Below, piece after piece: positions 11,899 through 23,109 of a stretch of DNA of 64,000 nt. Origin of the DNA: Brassica napus (lineage: Eukaryota; Streptophyta; Magnoliopsida; Brassicales; Brassicaceae); contig NC_063435.1 in the NCBI RefSeq assembly GCF_020379485.1, positions 1,054,001-1,118,000 of the forward strand, written 5' to 3'. The translations under genes and the position numbers were made by a program. The stretch's first letter is position 1, and every line of letters begins with the position of its first letter. The notes beneath the pieces were generated by a model. It saw only the letters and a list, made by a program, of their open reading frames with translations. It was not told the DNA's origin and ran no database searches.

Positions 11899-13465
11899 TA
11901 GGGATGTCAACAGAAGGCTTGTCCCGCGGGCCTGGCCCGTTTAAACCTGTCGCGGGGCGGGTTTGGGCCTAGGCATTCATGACCCGCAAAAAAGCGGGCC
12001 TTACGGGACAGGGCTTGTTCGGTTCCGGGTCCAAAGCGGTACGGCCCTCATTAACCGCGGGACGGCCCATAGAACCGCATCTGGAAGCTTCGTCGATTCC
12101 GTTACTTTCTTCACCTGAAAACGAAAAGAAAGAGAGAGTGAAAGGCATTGGAGCTTCGACGACGACCGTGAGAAGAAACGGAGCTCCAACGATGGCCGTT
12201 CCTGTTCGATGTCTGACAGGCGACAGTGCTTCCGCCTTCCGGTGACCACATCGTGCTCGAGCTGCATCAGCAAAGCTTCTTTACATGCATTGGTGATGAC
12301 GAGGTTGATGATGGGAGGAAGAAAGTTACAATCTTTTTCGGTACACAGACGGGAACTGCTGAAGGGTTTGCTAAAGTGAGTTGCTTTGATTCAAAACAGA
12401 GCTTTGATTCAAAACAGAGTGAAGATGATGAAAGCTAACTTTTTTTGATAAATTTTTAGGCTTTAGGAGAAGAAGCTAAAGCAAGATACGAGAGATCAGA
12501 TTCAAAATCGTTGATTTGGTATAATACCCTTTAATAAAGCTTAAACATTTCTTTGTTGTTATTTCGATCTGGTTCTGATTTGTTTTAACAGGACGATTAT
12601 GATGCTGATGATGATGAGTACGAGGAGAAGTTGAAGAAAGAGGATATGGCTTTCTTCTTCTTAGACAGAGGATAATGGCTCAAGTACTTGAAGTATGGTG
12701 TTTTTGGATTAGGAAACAGACAATATGTGTTGCAGGTTGCCAAAGTTGTAGATGACATTCTTGTTGAACAAGGTTTGTTTTATTTCTTTGTTTTGATCAT
12801 TCGTTTTGATGTGTTTGTATTATTGTTTTCTAACATGATGACTTGGTTTGTTTCAGGTGCACAGCGTCTTGTACAAGTTGGTCTTGGAGATGATGACCAG
12901 TGTATTGACTATTCCACATTGGTTGAGACTTCGCTTTTCACGGACAGTAACCAGTCCATTGTTGTTTGATCTTCTCGTTTATTGTTGGTAAGTTGAAGTG
13001 TGAACTTTTACTAATTGTCTTAGCGTGATTATTAGGTTGATGCTAAGTTAGACATGCATTTATAATTTCAATAGACAAAATTAACTTCAAGAACTTATAT
13101 GAAATGTAATGGACTCAAAGAACAATATATATAGTGATTTTGAAGAGTTTGAGGAGTAAATGCTTCATTTTTATTAATTATGTGAGCTTGGTTGTGTAGG
13201 GCAGCATCCTGCAGCATCAGGAAGTGTTCTGGAGCGTTAGAAAGTGTTCTGGAGCGGCCTGAAGTGCCAAGCATGATCGGATACACTACATTAACGTATG
13301 TCCCGCGGGACAGCCCGCAAAGGAGTGTGCATTTGGCGGTACGGGCTTGGGACGACCTTTTGGAGTCCGCAACCCGCGCGGGCCTGGCCCGCCGTGACCC
13401 GCAAAGAGATGAGCCCGCTGCGGTACGGGACGGGATGGGACGGATCAACCCGTTTGACATCTCTA
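11899..13465. mobile_element. Gene-capturing hAT-type element (Pack-type) with 8-bp target duplication
   Basis: Inverted termini TAGGGATGTCAAC (left) and TAGAGATGTCAAAC (right, minus strand) are flanked by the exact direct repeat CCTCTAAT at 11891-11898 and 13466-13473, the 8-bp duplication expected for hAT transposons. The subterminal regions (about 11920-12065 and 13295-13450) are GC-rich, made of 'cccgc/gcggg/gggcc' words in inverted arrangement, unlike the surrounding AT-rich DNA. The interior carries a fragment of a cytochrome P450 reductase gene (separate entry). There is no transposase, so the element is non-autonomous. Confidence 0.85.
12241..12940 (+). pseudogene. Captured fragment of NADPH-cytochrome P450 reductase (ATR2-type)
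   Basis: Inside the hAT element, blocks of the FMN-binding domain of plant P450 reductase are readable. They include [20 protein letters not shown] (12310-12369), ALGEEAKARYE (about 12461), DDYDADDDEYEEKLKKED (about 12593), [22 protein letters not shown] (12748-12771) and [17 protein letters not shown] (12857-12907). Splice sites between blocks are retained, so the capture was from genomic DNA. The copy is broken: a frameshift follows 'RYE', a stop codon TAA sits at about 12673 before 'WLKYLKYG', and a stretch of the domain around the expected 'GDGEPTDNAARFYKWF' region is missing. The NADPH/FAD half is absent. It is a dead fragment of an ER electron-transfer enzyme. The source of the 12080-12240 segment is not recognised. 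Confidence 0.85.
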
Positions 13466-13512
13466 CCTCTAATGAGTGATTTAGTCAATTAATTAGCAAA
13501 GCATATCTTCTA

Positions 13513-13706
13513 CCCGTGGCGGAGCCAGCTCAACCTTTTACTATGGTCATTTGCGTAATTTTATTATGTTACATGGGTCAGTAGTTTAAATCTTTTATAT
13601 TTTTCTTTCAGTTTTGTTTCAAAATACAAAGAAAATTTTTCTTTTATTTTAAAATCCATATGAGACATATGATCACCCTCGGCTTAAGCTAGCTCTGCCA
13701 CTGTCT
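13513..13706. mobile_element. Small TIR element (MITE-like)
   Basis: The left side reads cgtggcggagccagctcaa and the right side, on the minus strand, cagtggcagagctagcttaa, forming an imperfect inverted repeat about 190 bp apart. The interior is AT-rich and noncoding. No perfect target duplication is visible, so ends are approximate. It lies only about 45 bp from the hAT element. Confidence 0.5.
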
Positions 13707-13709
13707 GCT

Positions 13710-15125
13710 ACATCCGTTACATCACTGAACTATATTGTTGTATTTTAATCCCACTAGAACATGAAGTATCAGATATGTAGGACAATTAATGTCTTCGTCT
13801 TTCAAAAGAGAGGTATGTATGTGACTAACAAGATTAAACCATATGTTTTAGCTGCGATTTGGTTTTGATCTAGGCGTAACCTAAACATGAGTAGATAAAA
13901 TAATATTTCGAGGCATGACAAAAACCCCTCCATCATGCAATTCTGGTACGAGAGAACCAAAACTCAGTCATGATCTCAATCTGTTGTTACATTCGAACAG
14001 TACCAACACGTAACTCGTCTAAGACTTTAAAGTTTGTGCTCCATATATATATATATATAACCAAATTCGACTGTTAGCTAAAAGCTCAACCTCAATCCTA
14101 TGTCTAACATTGTATTATACATAAATATTTTTTTGATAAAAGATTAAAATTTAGACAATTTCTCGATTTGTGCATGTTATTCTTGTGCAGGGGCCATGCT
14201 AATTTTCTCTATATCATTCCAATTTTATCAGACGTCCCCGACTCCCCGATAAGAGCCACATTCTAAGATAACCAATCCTCCAATAGATACTGAATAATGA
14301 ATTGATAGTGGTCACCTTTTATTACTTCAGTAATCACCTACGTACGTAGCATATGCGGTTTATAAGAGATTATTACACGCAAAAAGCCAAAAACACATTC
14401 AAATTTTATAACGAAATCACACAAGGCATACATGTATCATATGATTCATATCTATCGAATTAAAGAAAATGCGATCACTCAAATTGTCTACAAATACGCC
14501 TAGAAACAAGTAACAAATAAAGCATATTATAACATTAAGTTTTTTACTAGTTGTTTGATTATTTCTAGTAACGGAAATGTTCAGCCAAATTTACTTTGGA
14601 TTCTTTTCTACTTTCATCAACTTGAGAAAATTAGTTTTTTTTTAGCTTAAAACAAGAAAAATGTGAAAACAGAGGATTTCCTTCTTCATAAAACTGACGA
14701 GAAAAGGATTTAAAATCATCTACCATTGTTTTTTCTTCTAAATTTATATATAAACTGACGAGAAAAGAATGTCACTTGATTTTGGTGTGCCTTAGGATAC
14801 ATTAGAACACTTTTAGTGGAAGTTAATAATTCAAGATCCTCACTTCATATTTATAATAATAAAAAAAAAATTTGGGTTAAATTTTCATCATTTACCTAAC
14901 CAATATTTATCATTGTTTTTCACTTAATACTTTTTTGAGATCCTTGTAATAATGTTGCTCTAATATCTCAATTATAAAATTCACAAAATAGTTAGTATTA
15001 AAAAAATATTCTCAATTTAAAATATAAAAAAGGGGGGCCGAAAGACCTGCAGCTTGACCACCGAAAGTCAGCGGAGTCCCCGCTCCTTCACAATCCAACG
15101 GCTCTGATTTCAAGAATCAGATTCC
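13710..15125. other. Intergenic region between the transposon cluster and TZF8
   Basis: AT-rich DNA with a short TA run at about 14046-14058 and a duplicated phrase 'aaactgacgagaaaag' near 14692 and 14752. The only recognisable item is the U6 snRNA pseudogene listed separately. Confidence 0.5.
14146..14246 (-). pseudogene. U6 spliceosomal snRNA pseudogene
   Basis: On the minus strand about 100 bases align end to end with plant U6 snRNA. Shared stretches include GATAAAATTGGAA, ATTAGCATGGCCCCTGC and GCACAAATCGAGAAAT. It differs at roughly a dozen positions, mostly C-to-T or G-to-A. The invariant ACAGAGA box reads ATAGAGA, and the 5' stem-loop (normally GTCCCTTCGGGGAC) is altered. Upstream (14250-14330) I see neither the USE (RTCCCACATCG) nor a TATA box at the usual distance. 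It is therefore taken as a decayed copy, not an expressed snRNA. Confidence 0.85.
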
Positions 15126-15440
15126 TTTTTTTTCTCTACGTGGATTTCAAAACCTGTATTCCAATACGCTTAAATATTCCCCCACGCGCCCGCCACCTCC
15201 TACCGCTTTATCCCGTCACATCCGCTTCAAACCTCTTTAACCTCCCCACTCTACCTCTCACCACCTCTCCCGGTCACACCAGTTTAACTCTCTCATCCGT
15301 TTTCGATTTTTTTTTCTCTCTCTCTCAGCTGAGGTTGATCGATCTTCTTCCTTCTCCTCGTCCCTTTGGATCTGGGAATGTGGTTCTGTCTTTCGGACAT
15401 TTAACGTTTAGATTCAGACAGCCTCTGATCTTCCGACAAG

Positions 15441-16018
15441 GGTAAGTTGGATCAGAACTTTCGTTATTATTTAATTTTAATTTTAATTGAGTATTGGAAT
15501 ATGATGTGTTGTTGTTCGATGTATTCTCGATCTGAAGAGCTTTCAGCTTGAGTTTTAGAGATTTCTATAGTCGTTGACTATTCATTGACTTACTTTTAAG
15601 ATCTTTTAATTTTTTTTTTTTTTTTTTTTTTTTTTTGCTAAAAAGATCTTTTAATTTTTCTTATATATTAATTTTGATTTTAAGGTAGTTGGTCTTATGA
15701 ATCATCTGTTCTTAAAAAAGTTGTTCATCTGTTTGGTTGGTAGGAACGTTAATGTTAGATGAGTATGTTCGTCTGAACTGAACTGAATCTGTTGTTTCTT
15801 AGTTTTTTTTTTTAAATTTCCTTCTTCTGGGTTTAGCCTTTATAAATTGATTTTATTCAGAAAATTTTCAGACTTTATTAGATCTGATTGTGAAAGATTT
15901 AATCTTTGAGTTTTCTTCTAAGTAAATCTTCTGACTTTATTTTTTTTTACTTATCAAATTTGTTTCCTTTATTTCCTCGGTCAATTTATTTATTTATTTG
16001 CCAAATTTTTATTGCAGG
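15441..16018 (+). other. Intron in the 5' leader of TZF8
   Basis: A donor (acaag|ggtaagttgg region, about 15441) and the acceptor ttgcag at 16013-16018 bound an AT-rich, T-rich intron of about 580 bp immediately before the coding start at 16037. It contains a poly-T tract flanked by a 12-bp direct repeat (see findings). Confidence 0.6.
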
Positions 16019-16036
16019 CATACGTTTATATTAAGC

Positions 16037-17917
16037 ATGTGTGGTCTCTTTAAGAAGCTGGACACAGAGAACAACGCTCTCTCACATTCTTTGTCCAAAC
16101 CCATGAACGATGCTGCTGAGTGTGAACATTCGTTTTCCGCCTTACTTGAGTTCGCTGCAGACAACGACGTGGATGGCTTTAAGCATCAACTCTCTCTTGT
16201 CTCTAGCATCAACCAGGTGTCTCTCTGGTACAGACGCCAGAGGCTTATTAAAAGAATGGTCGTTGAGCAAAGAACTCCCCTGATGGTTGCTTCTCTATAC
16301 GGAAGCTTAGACGTTGTGAAGCTTATTCTCTCCTTCCCTGAAACTGATCTGAATCTCACTTGCGGTCCGGATAAAAGCACCGCTCTCCACTGCGCCGCCT
16401 CTGGCGCTTCTGTGAAGGCCTTGGACGTTGTCAAGCTGCTTTTAAGCGCAGGAGCGGATCCAAACATCACTGATACTCATGGGAACACTCCCGTTGATGT
16501 TCTTGTTGCGCCTCGTGGTTTGAGAACGGTCCTTGAGGAGATTTTGAAGAAAGATGAAGATCTGTCGTCTAGCTTGGGGTCGAGTTTCAGGTCTCTCTCG
16601 TCGTCGCCTGATAACGGCTCCTCCTCTTTACTCTCTTTGGATTCAGTGTCTTCTCCAACTAAGGCAGAGAAGAAAGAGTACCCGATTGATCCATCTCTGC
16701 CAGACATCAAGAGTGGAGTTTACTCCACAGATGAGTTCCGTATGTTCTCGTTCAAGATCCGTCCCTGTTCTCGAGCCTACTCCCACGACTGGACCGAGTG
16801 TCCCTTCGCGCATCCGGGGGAGAACGCAAGGAGGAGAGACCCGAGGAAGTCTCACTACACCTGCGTCCCTTGCCCGGATTTCAAGAAGGGCTCATGTAAG
16901 CAAGGGGACGCGTGTGAGTACGCTCACGGAGTTTTCGAGTGCTGGCTGCACCCTGCTCAGTACAGGACGCGTCTGTGCAAGGACGGGACGGGTTGTAACC
17001 GGAGGGTTTGCTTCTTTGCTCATTTAAAGGAAGAGTTACGTCCTGTGTACGCTTCCACAGGCTCTGGCTTGCCGTCGTCTCCTCGTGGCTCTATGGACAT
17101 GGCTTCTGTTTTGAACATGTTACCAGGCTCACCTTCTGGTGCAGCTCCGAGCTCTCCTTCAAACGGTGTTTCATCTATGTGTTGGCCTCATCAGAACGTA
17201 CCTCCGGCGTTGCATCTCCCTGGAAGCAATGTTCAGCTGAGCCGTCTGAGGTCTTCTCTGAACGCGAGAGATATGCTGCAAGAGTTTGAAATGTCGTCCA
17301 GTCCACGGTTTATGAATCATTTCTCAGCTGCTGAGGTTTCGTCTTCGTCTCCTCGTTTCTCTGATCAGCTTGCTGTTTCGTCTGTTCTATCACCATCCCA
17401 CAAATCTGTGCTTCTTAATCAGCTACAGAGGGATAAGCAGCAGAGCATGCTTTCTCCTATTAGGACGAATCTAATGTCTTCTCCAAATAATGTAGAGCAG
17501 CGAGCCATGGAGCCTATTTCTCCAATGAACGCTCGGATGAAACAGCAGCAGCAGCTGCATCATTCGCGTAGCCTTAGCTCCCGTGAGTTTGGATCCAATC
17601 TGCCACGTGATATGATGATGCAGAGTGATTCTGGCTCCCCGCTGAGTCCATGGTCGAGTTGGGACCAGAACCATAAGGTGGACTGGTCGGTGCAATCAGA
17701 TGAGTTAGGGCGGTTGAGAAAATCTCATTCTTTGGCTAATAACAAGGAAGCAGATGTGACATGGGTTCAGCAGATGGTAAAAGAGACTGCATCGCCTAGG
17801 AACATGAATGGTGCAAGGCCATTGGTTCAAGGTGGTTTGAGTGGGGATCCTCACAGAGACGGTCGTGAGAGTGACATTCTTGATGCGTGGCTCGACCAGC
17901 TGCAGCTTGATCGCTAA
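16037..17917 (+). CDS. TZF8: Ankyrin-repeat, tandem CCCH zinc-finger protein (TZF8-like)
   Basis: A single coding exon gives 626 residues from [16 protein letters not shown]. The frame is open further upstream, but those codons lie before the cag acceptor at 16018, so 16037 is the start. Two ankyrin repeats span about residues 70-160 ([48 protein letters not shown]). Then comes the plant RR-TZF module (about 240-335): C-x5-H-x4-C-x3-H, C-x7-C-x5-C-x3-H and C-x5-C-x4-C-x3-H. The Ser/Pro/Gln-rich C-terminus ends in a leucine-rich '[14 protein letters not shown]' motif seen in this family. Members bind RNA, shuttle between nucleus and P-bodies, and affect stress and hormone responses. Synteny matches Arabidopsis At5g12850. 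A (GA)n tract starts right after the stop codon. Confidence 0.92.
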   Translation: MCGLFKKLDTENNALSHSLSKPMNDAAECEHSFSALLEFAADNDVDGFKHQLSLVSSINQVSLWYRRQRLIKRMVVEQRTPLMVASLYGSLDVVKLILSFPETDLNLTCGPDKSTALHCAASGASVKALDVVKLLLSAGADPNITDTHGNTPVDVLVAPRGLRTVLEEILKKDEDLSSSLGSSFRSLSSSPDNGSSSLLSLDSVSSPTKAEKKEYPIDPSLPDIKSGVYSTDEFRMFSFKIRPCSRAYSHDWTECPFAHPGENARRRDPRKSHYTCVPCPDFKKGSCKQGDACEYAHGVFECWLHPAQYRTRLCKDGTGCNRRVCFFAHLKEELRPVYASTGSGLPSSPRGSMDMASVLNMLPGSPSGAAPSSPSNGVSSMCWPHQNVPPALHLPGSNVQLSRLRSSLNARDMLQEFEMSSSPRFMNHFSAAEVSSSSPRFSDQLAVSSVLSPSHKSVLLNQLQRDKQQSMLSPIRTNLMSSPNNVEQRAMEPISPMNARMKQQQQLHHSRSLSSREFGSNLPRDMMMQSDSGSPLSPWSSWDQNHKVDWSVQSDELGRLRKSHSLANNKEADVTWVQQMVKETASPRNMNGARPLVQGGLSGDPHRDGRESDILDAWLDQLQLDR

Positions 17918-17921
17918 CTCA

Positions 17922-17926
<5 letters not shown>

Positions 17927-17952
<26 letters not shown>

Positions 17953-17953
17953 T
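17927..17953 (+). repeat. (GA)n microsatellite in the TZF8 3' untranslated region
   Basis: About 13 GA dinucleotides begin 10 bases after the TZF8 stop codon. Confidence 0.8.
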
Positions 17954-18616
17954 GGTTGATGTTTCTGTGAAGCTGGGACAAAATCCTGGTAAGTGCTTTT
18001 TCGATACTAATAACACCAAAAGGCTCAGTTTGATTTTTTCAGACTTCTTTCTGAAATTTCATTAATTTGTTGTAATTTTTACCTCATTAAATTGATTACT
18101 ATCTCTTCAGTTGTAGCAAAGGGGGAAGTGTTCCTCTTTGTCTATGATTATTTCCTGTATTTTTGTTTCTCAGTTATTTGTAATATCTCATTCATATTTG
18201 TCAATGAACAATGTATGAGAAAATAATAACATATTGTTTCAGGTAATAAGATTCATTCATTTCCTTTTGGTTTTGTTCTGTGTTCGTCTGTTGATACTCT
18301 TAACAGCTTTTATAGAGTAAAGTCACGATCAAGTAAAGGTGGTGATCTCGCTTAATACAAAATTGATGCAACTTAAAGAGATCTGGTTACACCTCAAAAT
18401 GCGAGAGAAAAAAAAAAAATCCATAGCTCAAACTCTCTTATAAGTCCTGATATCAATCATTATCAAATCTGATACTCAAAATCCATTCTGAGAGATTATG
18501 TACAAGGAAAAGATTGTGAATGTTGATGTGTGGTAGTCCTCAGTTCGCACTACAAGCCAACAAACTTCCACCAGGCTCTATTATAGTGTAGTGTACATAT
18601 TAACAATTTGACATAA

Positions 18617-20394
18617 GTCAACACATAGATTTTTAGAAAATTTCAAAAAATAGGACAATACTGTTTTAATGCAAAGTTGCATCATGCACTAACATATGAT
18701 GATGTTTAAAGAGATTTGGAGCCTTTGGTGTCTCTGTTTTTCAAGAAAATAGTGATTTTATAGTGGTTATTTCATCGATTTAGAGAGTATTATAAAGTTT
18801 CACTAAATTAATGGATAAATAAATTATAACGATTTCCATATAATATGAAAAAGAGATTAAAATACATTAATACAAATGTAGAATATGGTTGAAAATTTTA
18901 AAACAATACTAAAGATTATAGGCTTCAATATATAAAACATTTACCAAAAACTCAATATTTTCGTAGGGGTGTTAACACATAGATTTTGAGAAAATTTTAA
19001 AAAACACGACAATATTGTTTTAATGCATAGTTGCATCATGCACTAACATATGATGATTTTCAAAGAGGTTTGGAGCCTTTTTGTCTCCGTTTTTCAAAAA
19101 ATAATGATTTTATAGTGGTTATTCCATCAATTTAGGGAGCATTATGAAGTTTTACTAAATTAATGGATATAAAAAAAATTATAATGATTCCCATATACCA
19201 TGAAAAAGAGCTTAAAATACATTAATACAAATTTAGAATATGGTTAGAAAATTTTAAAACAACACTAAAAATTATAATCTTCAGTATATAAAACATTTAC
19301 CAAAAATTTTATATTTTCGTAGGGGTTGTTAACATATAGATTTTGAGAAAATTTCAAAAAATATGACAATATTATTTTTATGCATAATTGCATCCTAGGC
19401 TAACATATGATGATGTTCAAAGAGGTTTGGAGTCTTTGTTGTCTCTGTTTTCAAGAAAATAGTGATTTTATAGTGGCTATTCCATCGATTTAGAGAGTAT
19501 TATGAAGTTTTACTAAATTAATTGATAAAAAAAATTATAATGATTCTAATATACCATGAAAAAGAGCTTAAAATACATTTATACAAATTTAGAATGTGGT
19601 TAGAAATTTTAAAACAACACTAAAGATTATAGGCTTCAGTATATAAAACATTTACCAAAAACTCAATATTTTCATAGGGGTTATAACACATGGATTTTGA
19701 GAAAATTTCAAAAAATACAACAATATTATTTTAATGCATAGTTGCATCCTGCACTAACATATGATGATGTTCAAAGAGTTTTGGAGTCTTTGTTGTCTCC
19801 ATTTTTCAAGAAAATAGTAATTTTATAGTGGTTATTCCATCGATTTATGGAGTATTATGAAGTTTTACTAAATTAATGGATAAAAAAATTATAATGATTC
19901 CAATATACCATGAAAAAGAGCTTAAAATAAATTAATACAAATTTAGAATATAGTTAGAAAATTTTAAAACAACATTAAAAATTATAAGCTTCAATATATA
20001 AAACATTTACCCAAAACTTTATATTTTTGTAAGGGTTGTTAACATATAGATTTTGTGAAAATTTCAAAAAATATGACAATATTGTTTTAATGCATAGTTG
20101 CATCCTGCACTAACATATGATGATGTTCAAAGAGGTTTGGAGCCTTTGTTGTCTCTACTTTTTAAAAGAATAGTGATTTTATAATGGTTAGTCCACTAAT
20201 TTAGGGAGTATATAAAGTTTTACTAAATTAATTTATGAAAACAATTGAACGATGCTCATTTACCATGAAAGTTTAGCATACATTAATATAAATGTAGAAT
20301 GTGGTTAGAAATTTTAAAACAACACTAAAGATTATAAGCTTCGGTATATAAAACATTTACCAAAAACTCAATATTTTCGTAGGGGCTTAACACC
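18617..20394. repeat. Tandem array, five copies of a ~355-bp AT-rich unit
   Basis: The landmark 'gttgcatc' recurs at 18676, 19030, 19387, 19741 and 20098, a spacing of 354, 357, 354 and 357 bp. Each unit also shares 'aacatatgatgatg', 'attttatagtggtta', 'ttttactaaattaatgga' and 'aaacatttaccaaaaa', and ends with 'tattttcgtaggggt'. Copies differ by scattered substitutions and small indels; copy 5 is the most diverged in its second half. No coding potential is seen. It fills the gap between TZF8 and MYB46. I do not recognise it as the ~176-bp Brassica centromere repeat. Confidence 0.9.
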
Positions 20395-20728
20395 AAGCCA
20401 AATAAGAATGTTGACTATTGATATCAGGAAGCTAATGTTCCTGTCACATCAGCTCAAGGCTATGGTGACTCCTTGAGGAACCATATTAAAAAGTTCTTGA
20501 AATGTTTAAAAATGTTCGTAAATGTATGTGTGTTTATTCATCTTTTATTAAGGGGTATTTTTTTGTTTACATTGACTAATCATTACATATGGCACGTCAA
20601 GCCCTAGTATTATTCAAAACAAAACACTCTCTACCTTTTCAGTATCTATCTATGACAATGTATATATCGGTATTTGCGTTTTGTGTGTGTGGCTATGAAT
20701 CTTAGTATATTCGGCAACAGGAAAAAAA

Positions 20729-22730
20729 TCATATGCTTTGCTTGAAGTTGAAGTAAAACGAAGGCGCCTCAGTGTTCATCAACTGGTCAAGGTCCCAATA
20801 TTCTTCCATTCTCACACCCTCAGGTACGTTTCCAGCCCCATTAGTGTTCATGTCGTCATCTAAGTGGTTGGTAATATCTGCGTTGTACCAGTCGCCTTCT
20901 TCACATTCCAAAGGTGGAAAGTAGAGTTCCCCTTGTACTCCTGTGTTTATTCCGCAGAAACCATCTACATAAGGGGGAAAGTCGTCATTATACGGGTGGC
21001 TGATCAGTTGTGGCGCTGGGAATGGATTGTTGTTGGTTGGCATGTTGGTAAAAGAGGGGTTGACGAATCCTTGTTCTTGTAAGGACATGAAGCTTCCTAT
21101 AATGTCTTTAAACTCCAAAGAAGAGGTGGAATTAGAAGACGAGTCACTTGCTTTGGGTGATGAGGATGAGTTGTTGACGGAGTTGGATGTGTCGGATAAT
21201 TTCTTTAGCCTTTTCTTTATTGTTGAGTTCCAAAAGTTCTTGATCTCGTTGTCGGTTCGACCAGGCAATCGTGCTGCAATCTGAGACCACCTATTAAATC
21301 GATGAATGAGAAGAAAGAGAGTAGACTAATTCAATGAGACGTGGTATGTAATTAAATTTATAAAAGTGCATTGTTTGCATGGGAATTAGAAGCAAAGTAC
21401 GTGAAAGAAAATTACTGCAACTACTATAAAACAAATACATTTGCGTTCAAATAAATTGTCGTTAAATGATTTCACATAAGTTTCGAAAAAAATATGTAAT
21501 TTAATTTTATTAAATTAACTAACAAATACTAAAGATAAGTATACAATTAATAGAAAATGTATAATTGTTTTCACGAAGTCATGTCCAACGTGAAGTATAA
21601 ACTCAAAAAAATGTATGTTTCTGTAGGAAGTGACAGGAAAAAAAATAAAGTGTATAATTAGAAAATAAAAGTTGAAGTAAAACCCTAAAGAAGAAAAGAA
21701 AAGGTGATAAAGACACAAAAGTCGGTTTCACGAAAACAAGTTTTTTTTTTGTAAGAGCACTCTCTTAAGTCTTAACACTCACGATTAACGGACTCTGACC
21801 ACTCACATAAGGACATAATTACACGTGAATGTACTCATTCCTAGTTTGGTTATTGCGTCTACTTTCTAATGCTACTATAATTATAATTGGATCAATTTTC
21901 TTCTTAAAAAATCATTCATCTCTTTGAATTTTAACAGTTATCGTCCCAGTGAAAATTCGAACCAAACTCTATTTTCAACATGAAGTTCGATCATATCTTT
22001 TTAGGATTTGTATATCATGTATCGTATATAGTCACAATAGAGCATACACACGAACTGTTTATGTTAACTCGCTATAGCCTATATGTATATAGATTAGCTC
22101 ACATCTTATATGTTTTTTTTTTCTAAAGAACTTAAAAAAAAAACACACACACTGACACACACACACACATTTCTTATATGTTTAACCGGTCGAAAAACAC
22201 ACACACATGCTAGTTGATCTAATTCAACAATTTGATCGTTTTAATTAAGGTGGACTTTTGTTCTTGCTCAGTTGGCTTGGCTTTCTCTATATATGCGTTT
22301 TTACAATTTACCCATAAACCAAAAATTACCAAGACAATTTTAAGCAATATTTACCTAAAACATGCTAGTTGGTATAAGAAAATTTATCCATTATAGTTAC
22401 CTTTTTAATTGATAACATGTAAAACAACCAAAACGATTGCAAAAATATATACCTGTTGCCGAGAATGGAATGAAAACGAATGATGAGTTCCTCTTCCTGA
22501 GGAGAGAAAGCGCCACGCTTGAGGTCAGGACGAAGATAGTTGATCCAACGAAGACGGCAGCTTTTGCCACATCGTTGAAGGCCTGCGTTTTTGGCTACAT
22601 CGCTCCAACATCCTTGCCCATTGGTTATCATATATTGCATCAGCTTTGAGTCTTCCTCTGGAGACCAAAGCCCCTTCTTCATCTTCTTTACTTGATGAGT
22701 GACTACATTTGCTACCTCTGGTTTTCTCAT
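20729..22730 (-). CDS. MYB46: R2R3-MYB transcription factor, MYB46
   Basis: Two exons, 22730-22453 and 21290-20729, encode 279 residues. Exon 1 holds the R2 repeat ([17 protein letters not shown]... [23 protein letters not shown]) and the start of R3. Exon 2 completes R3 ([28 protein letters not shown]), with the usual split after 'ILGNR'. The acidic C-terminus ends in [15 protein letters not shown]46 is a master switch for secondary-wall cellulose, xylan and lignin genes downstream of NAC factors. The single intron is long (about 1.16 kb) and contains a (CA)n tract near 22142-22206. Synteny matches At5g12870. No defects are seen. Confidence 0.93.
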
Positions 22731-22812
22731 CTTTTTTTTTTGTTGAGTTAATTGTTTCTCTTAATCTTTCTCAAGGCTCGATCGATTTGTTGATGTGAAC
22801 CAGTGAAGTTTG

Positions 22813-22820
22813 TTTTTATA
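22813..22820 (-). promoter_or_regulatory. TATA box of MYB46
   Basis: TATAAAAA on the minus strand, about 85 bp upstream of the MYB46 start codon and followed by a GA/CT-rich leader. Confidence 0.55.
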
Positions 22821-23109
22821 ACAGAGAGAGAGAGAGAAAAGAGAGAAGACTTGATGAAGGGAGAATGATGATGATGAGGAAAGGGATGGTTGTATGGTTT
22901 GCTTACAATTCTAGGAAGACAAACCAATTTTTCAATTTTCATCTTCTCCCTTTTTAATATATATATATTCCTTATTTTAAGCATTATTATATATATACTA
23001 TAATATAATATACGGTATGTTGCATTGTTATAAAACATACAAAAACATATATACATTTCTAGTCGACCAATATTGTTTGTGTGGTGCATAAAATACACCA
23101 ACAACATGT

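Noticed and set aside
11979..12273. Overlapping open frames on both strands (about 88-90 codons)
   Set aside because: They arise from the GC-rich subterminal repeats of the hAT element; no domain or splice structure supports them.
13095..13492. Several overlapping open frames near the right end of the hAT element
   Set aside because: Same cause: stop-poor GC-rich repeat sequence on all frames.
14146..14246. Functional U6 snRNA gene
   Set aside because: Mutated ACAGAGA box, altered 5' stem and no USE/TATA at the right distance; kept only as a pseudogene.
18617..20394. Centromeric satellite
   Set aside because: Unit is about 355 bp and does not resemble the ~176-bp Brassica centromere repeat; five copies inside a gene-rich syntenic block also argue against a centromere.
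18617..20394. CRISPR-like array
   Set aside because: Units are long and contiguous, with no short repeats and unique spacers, and the DNA is eukaryotic.
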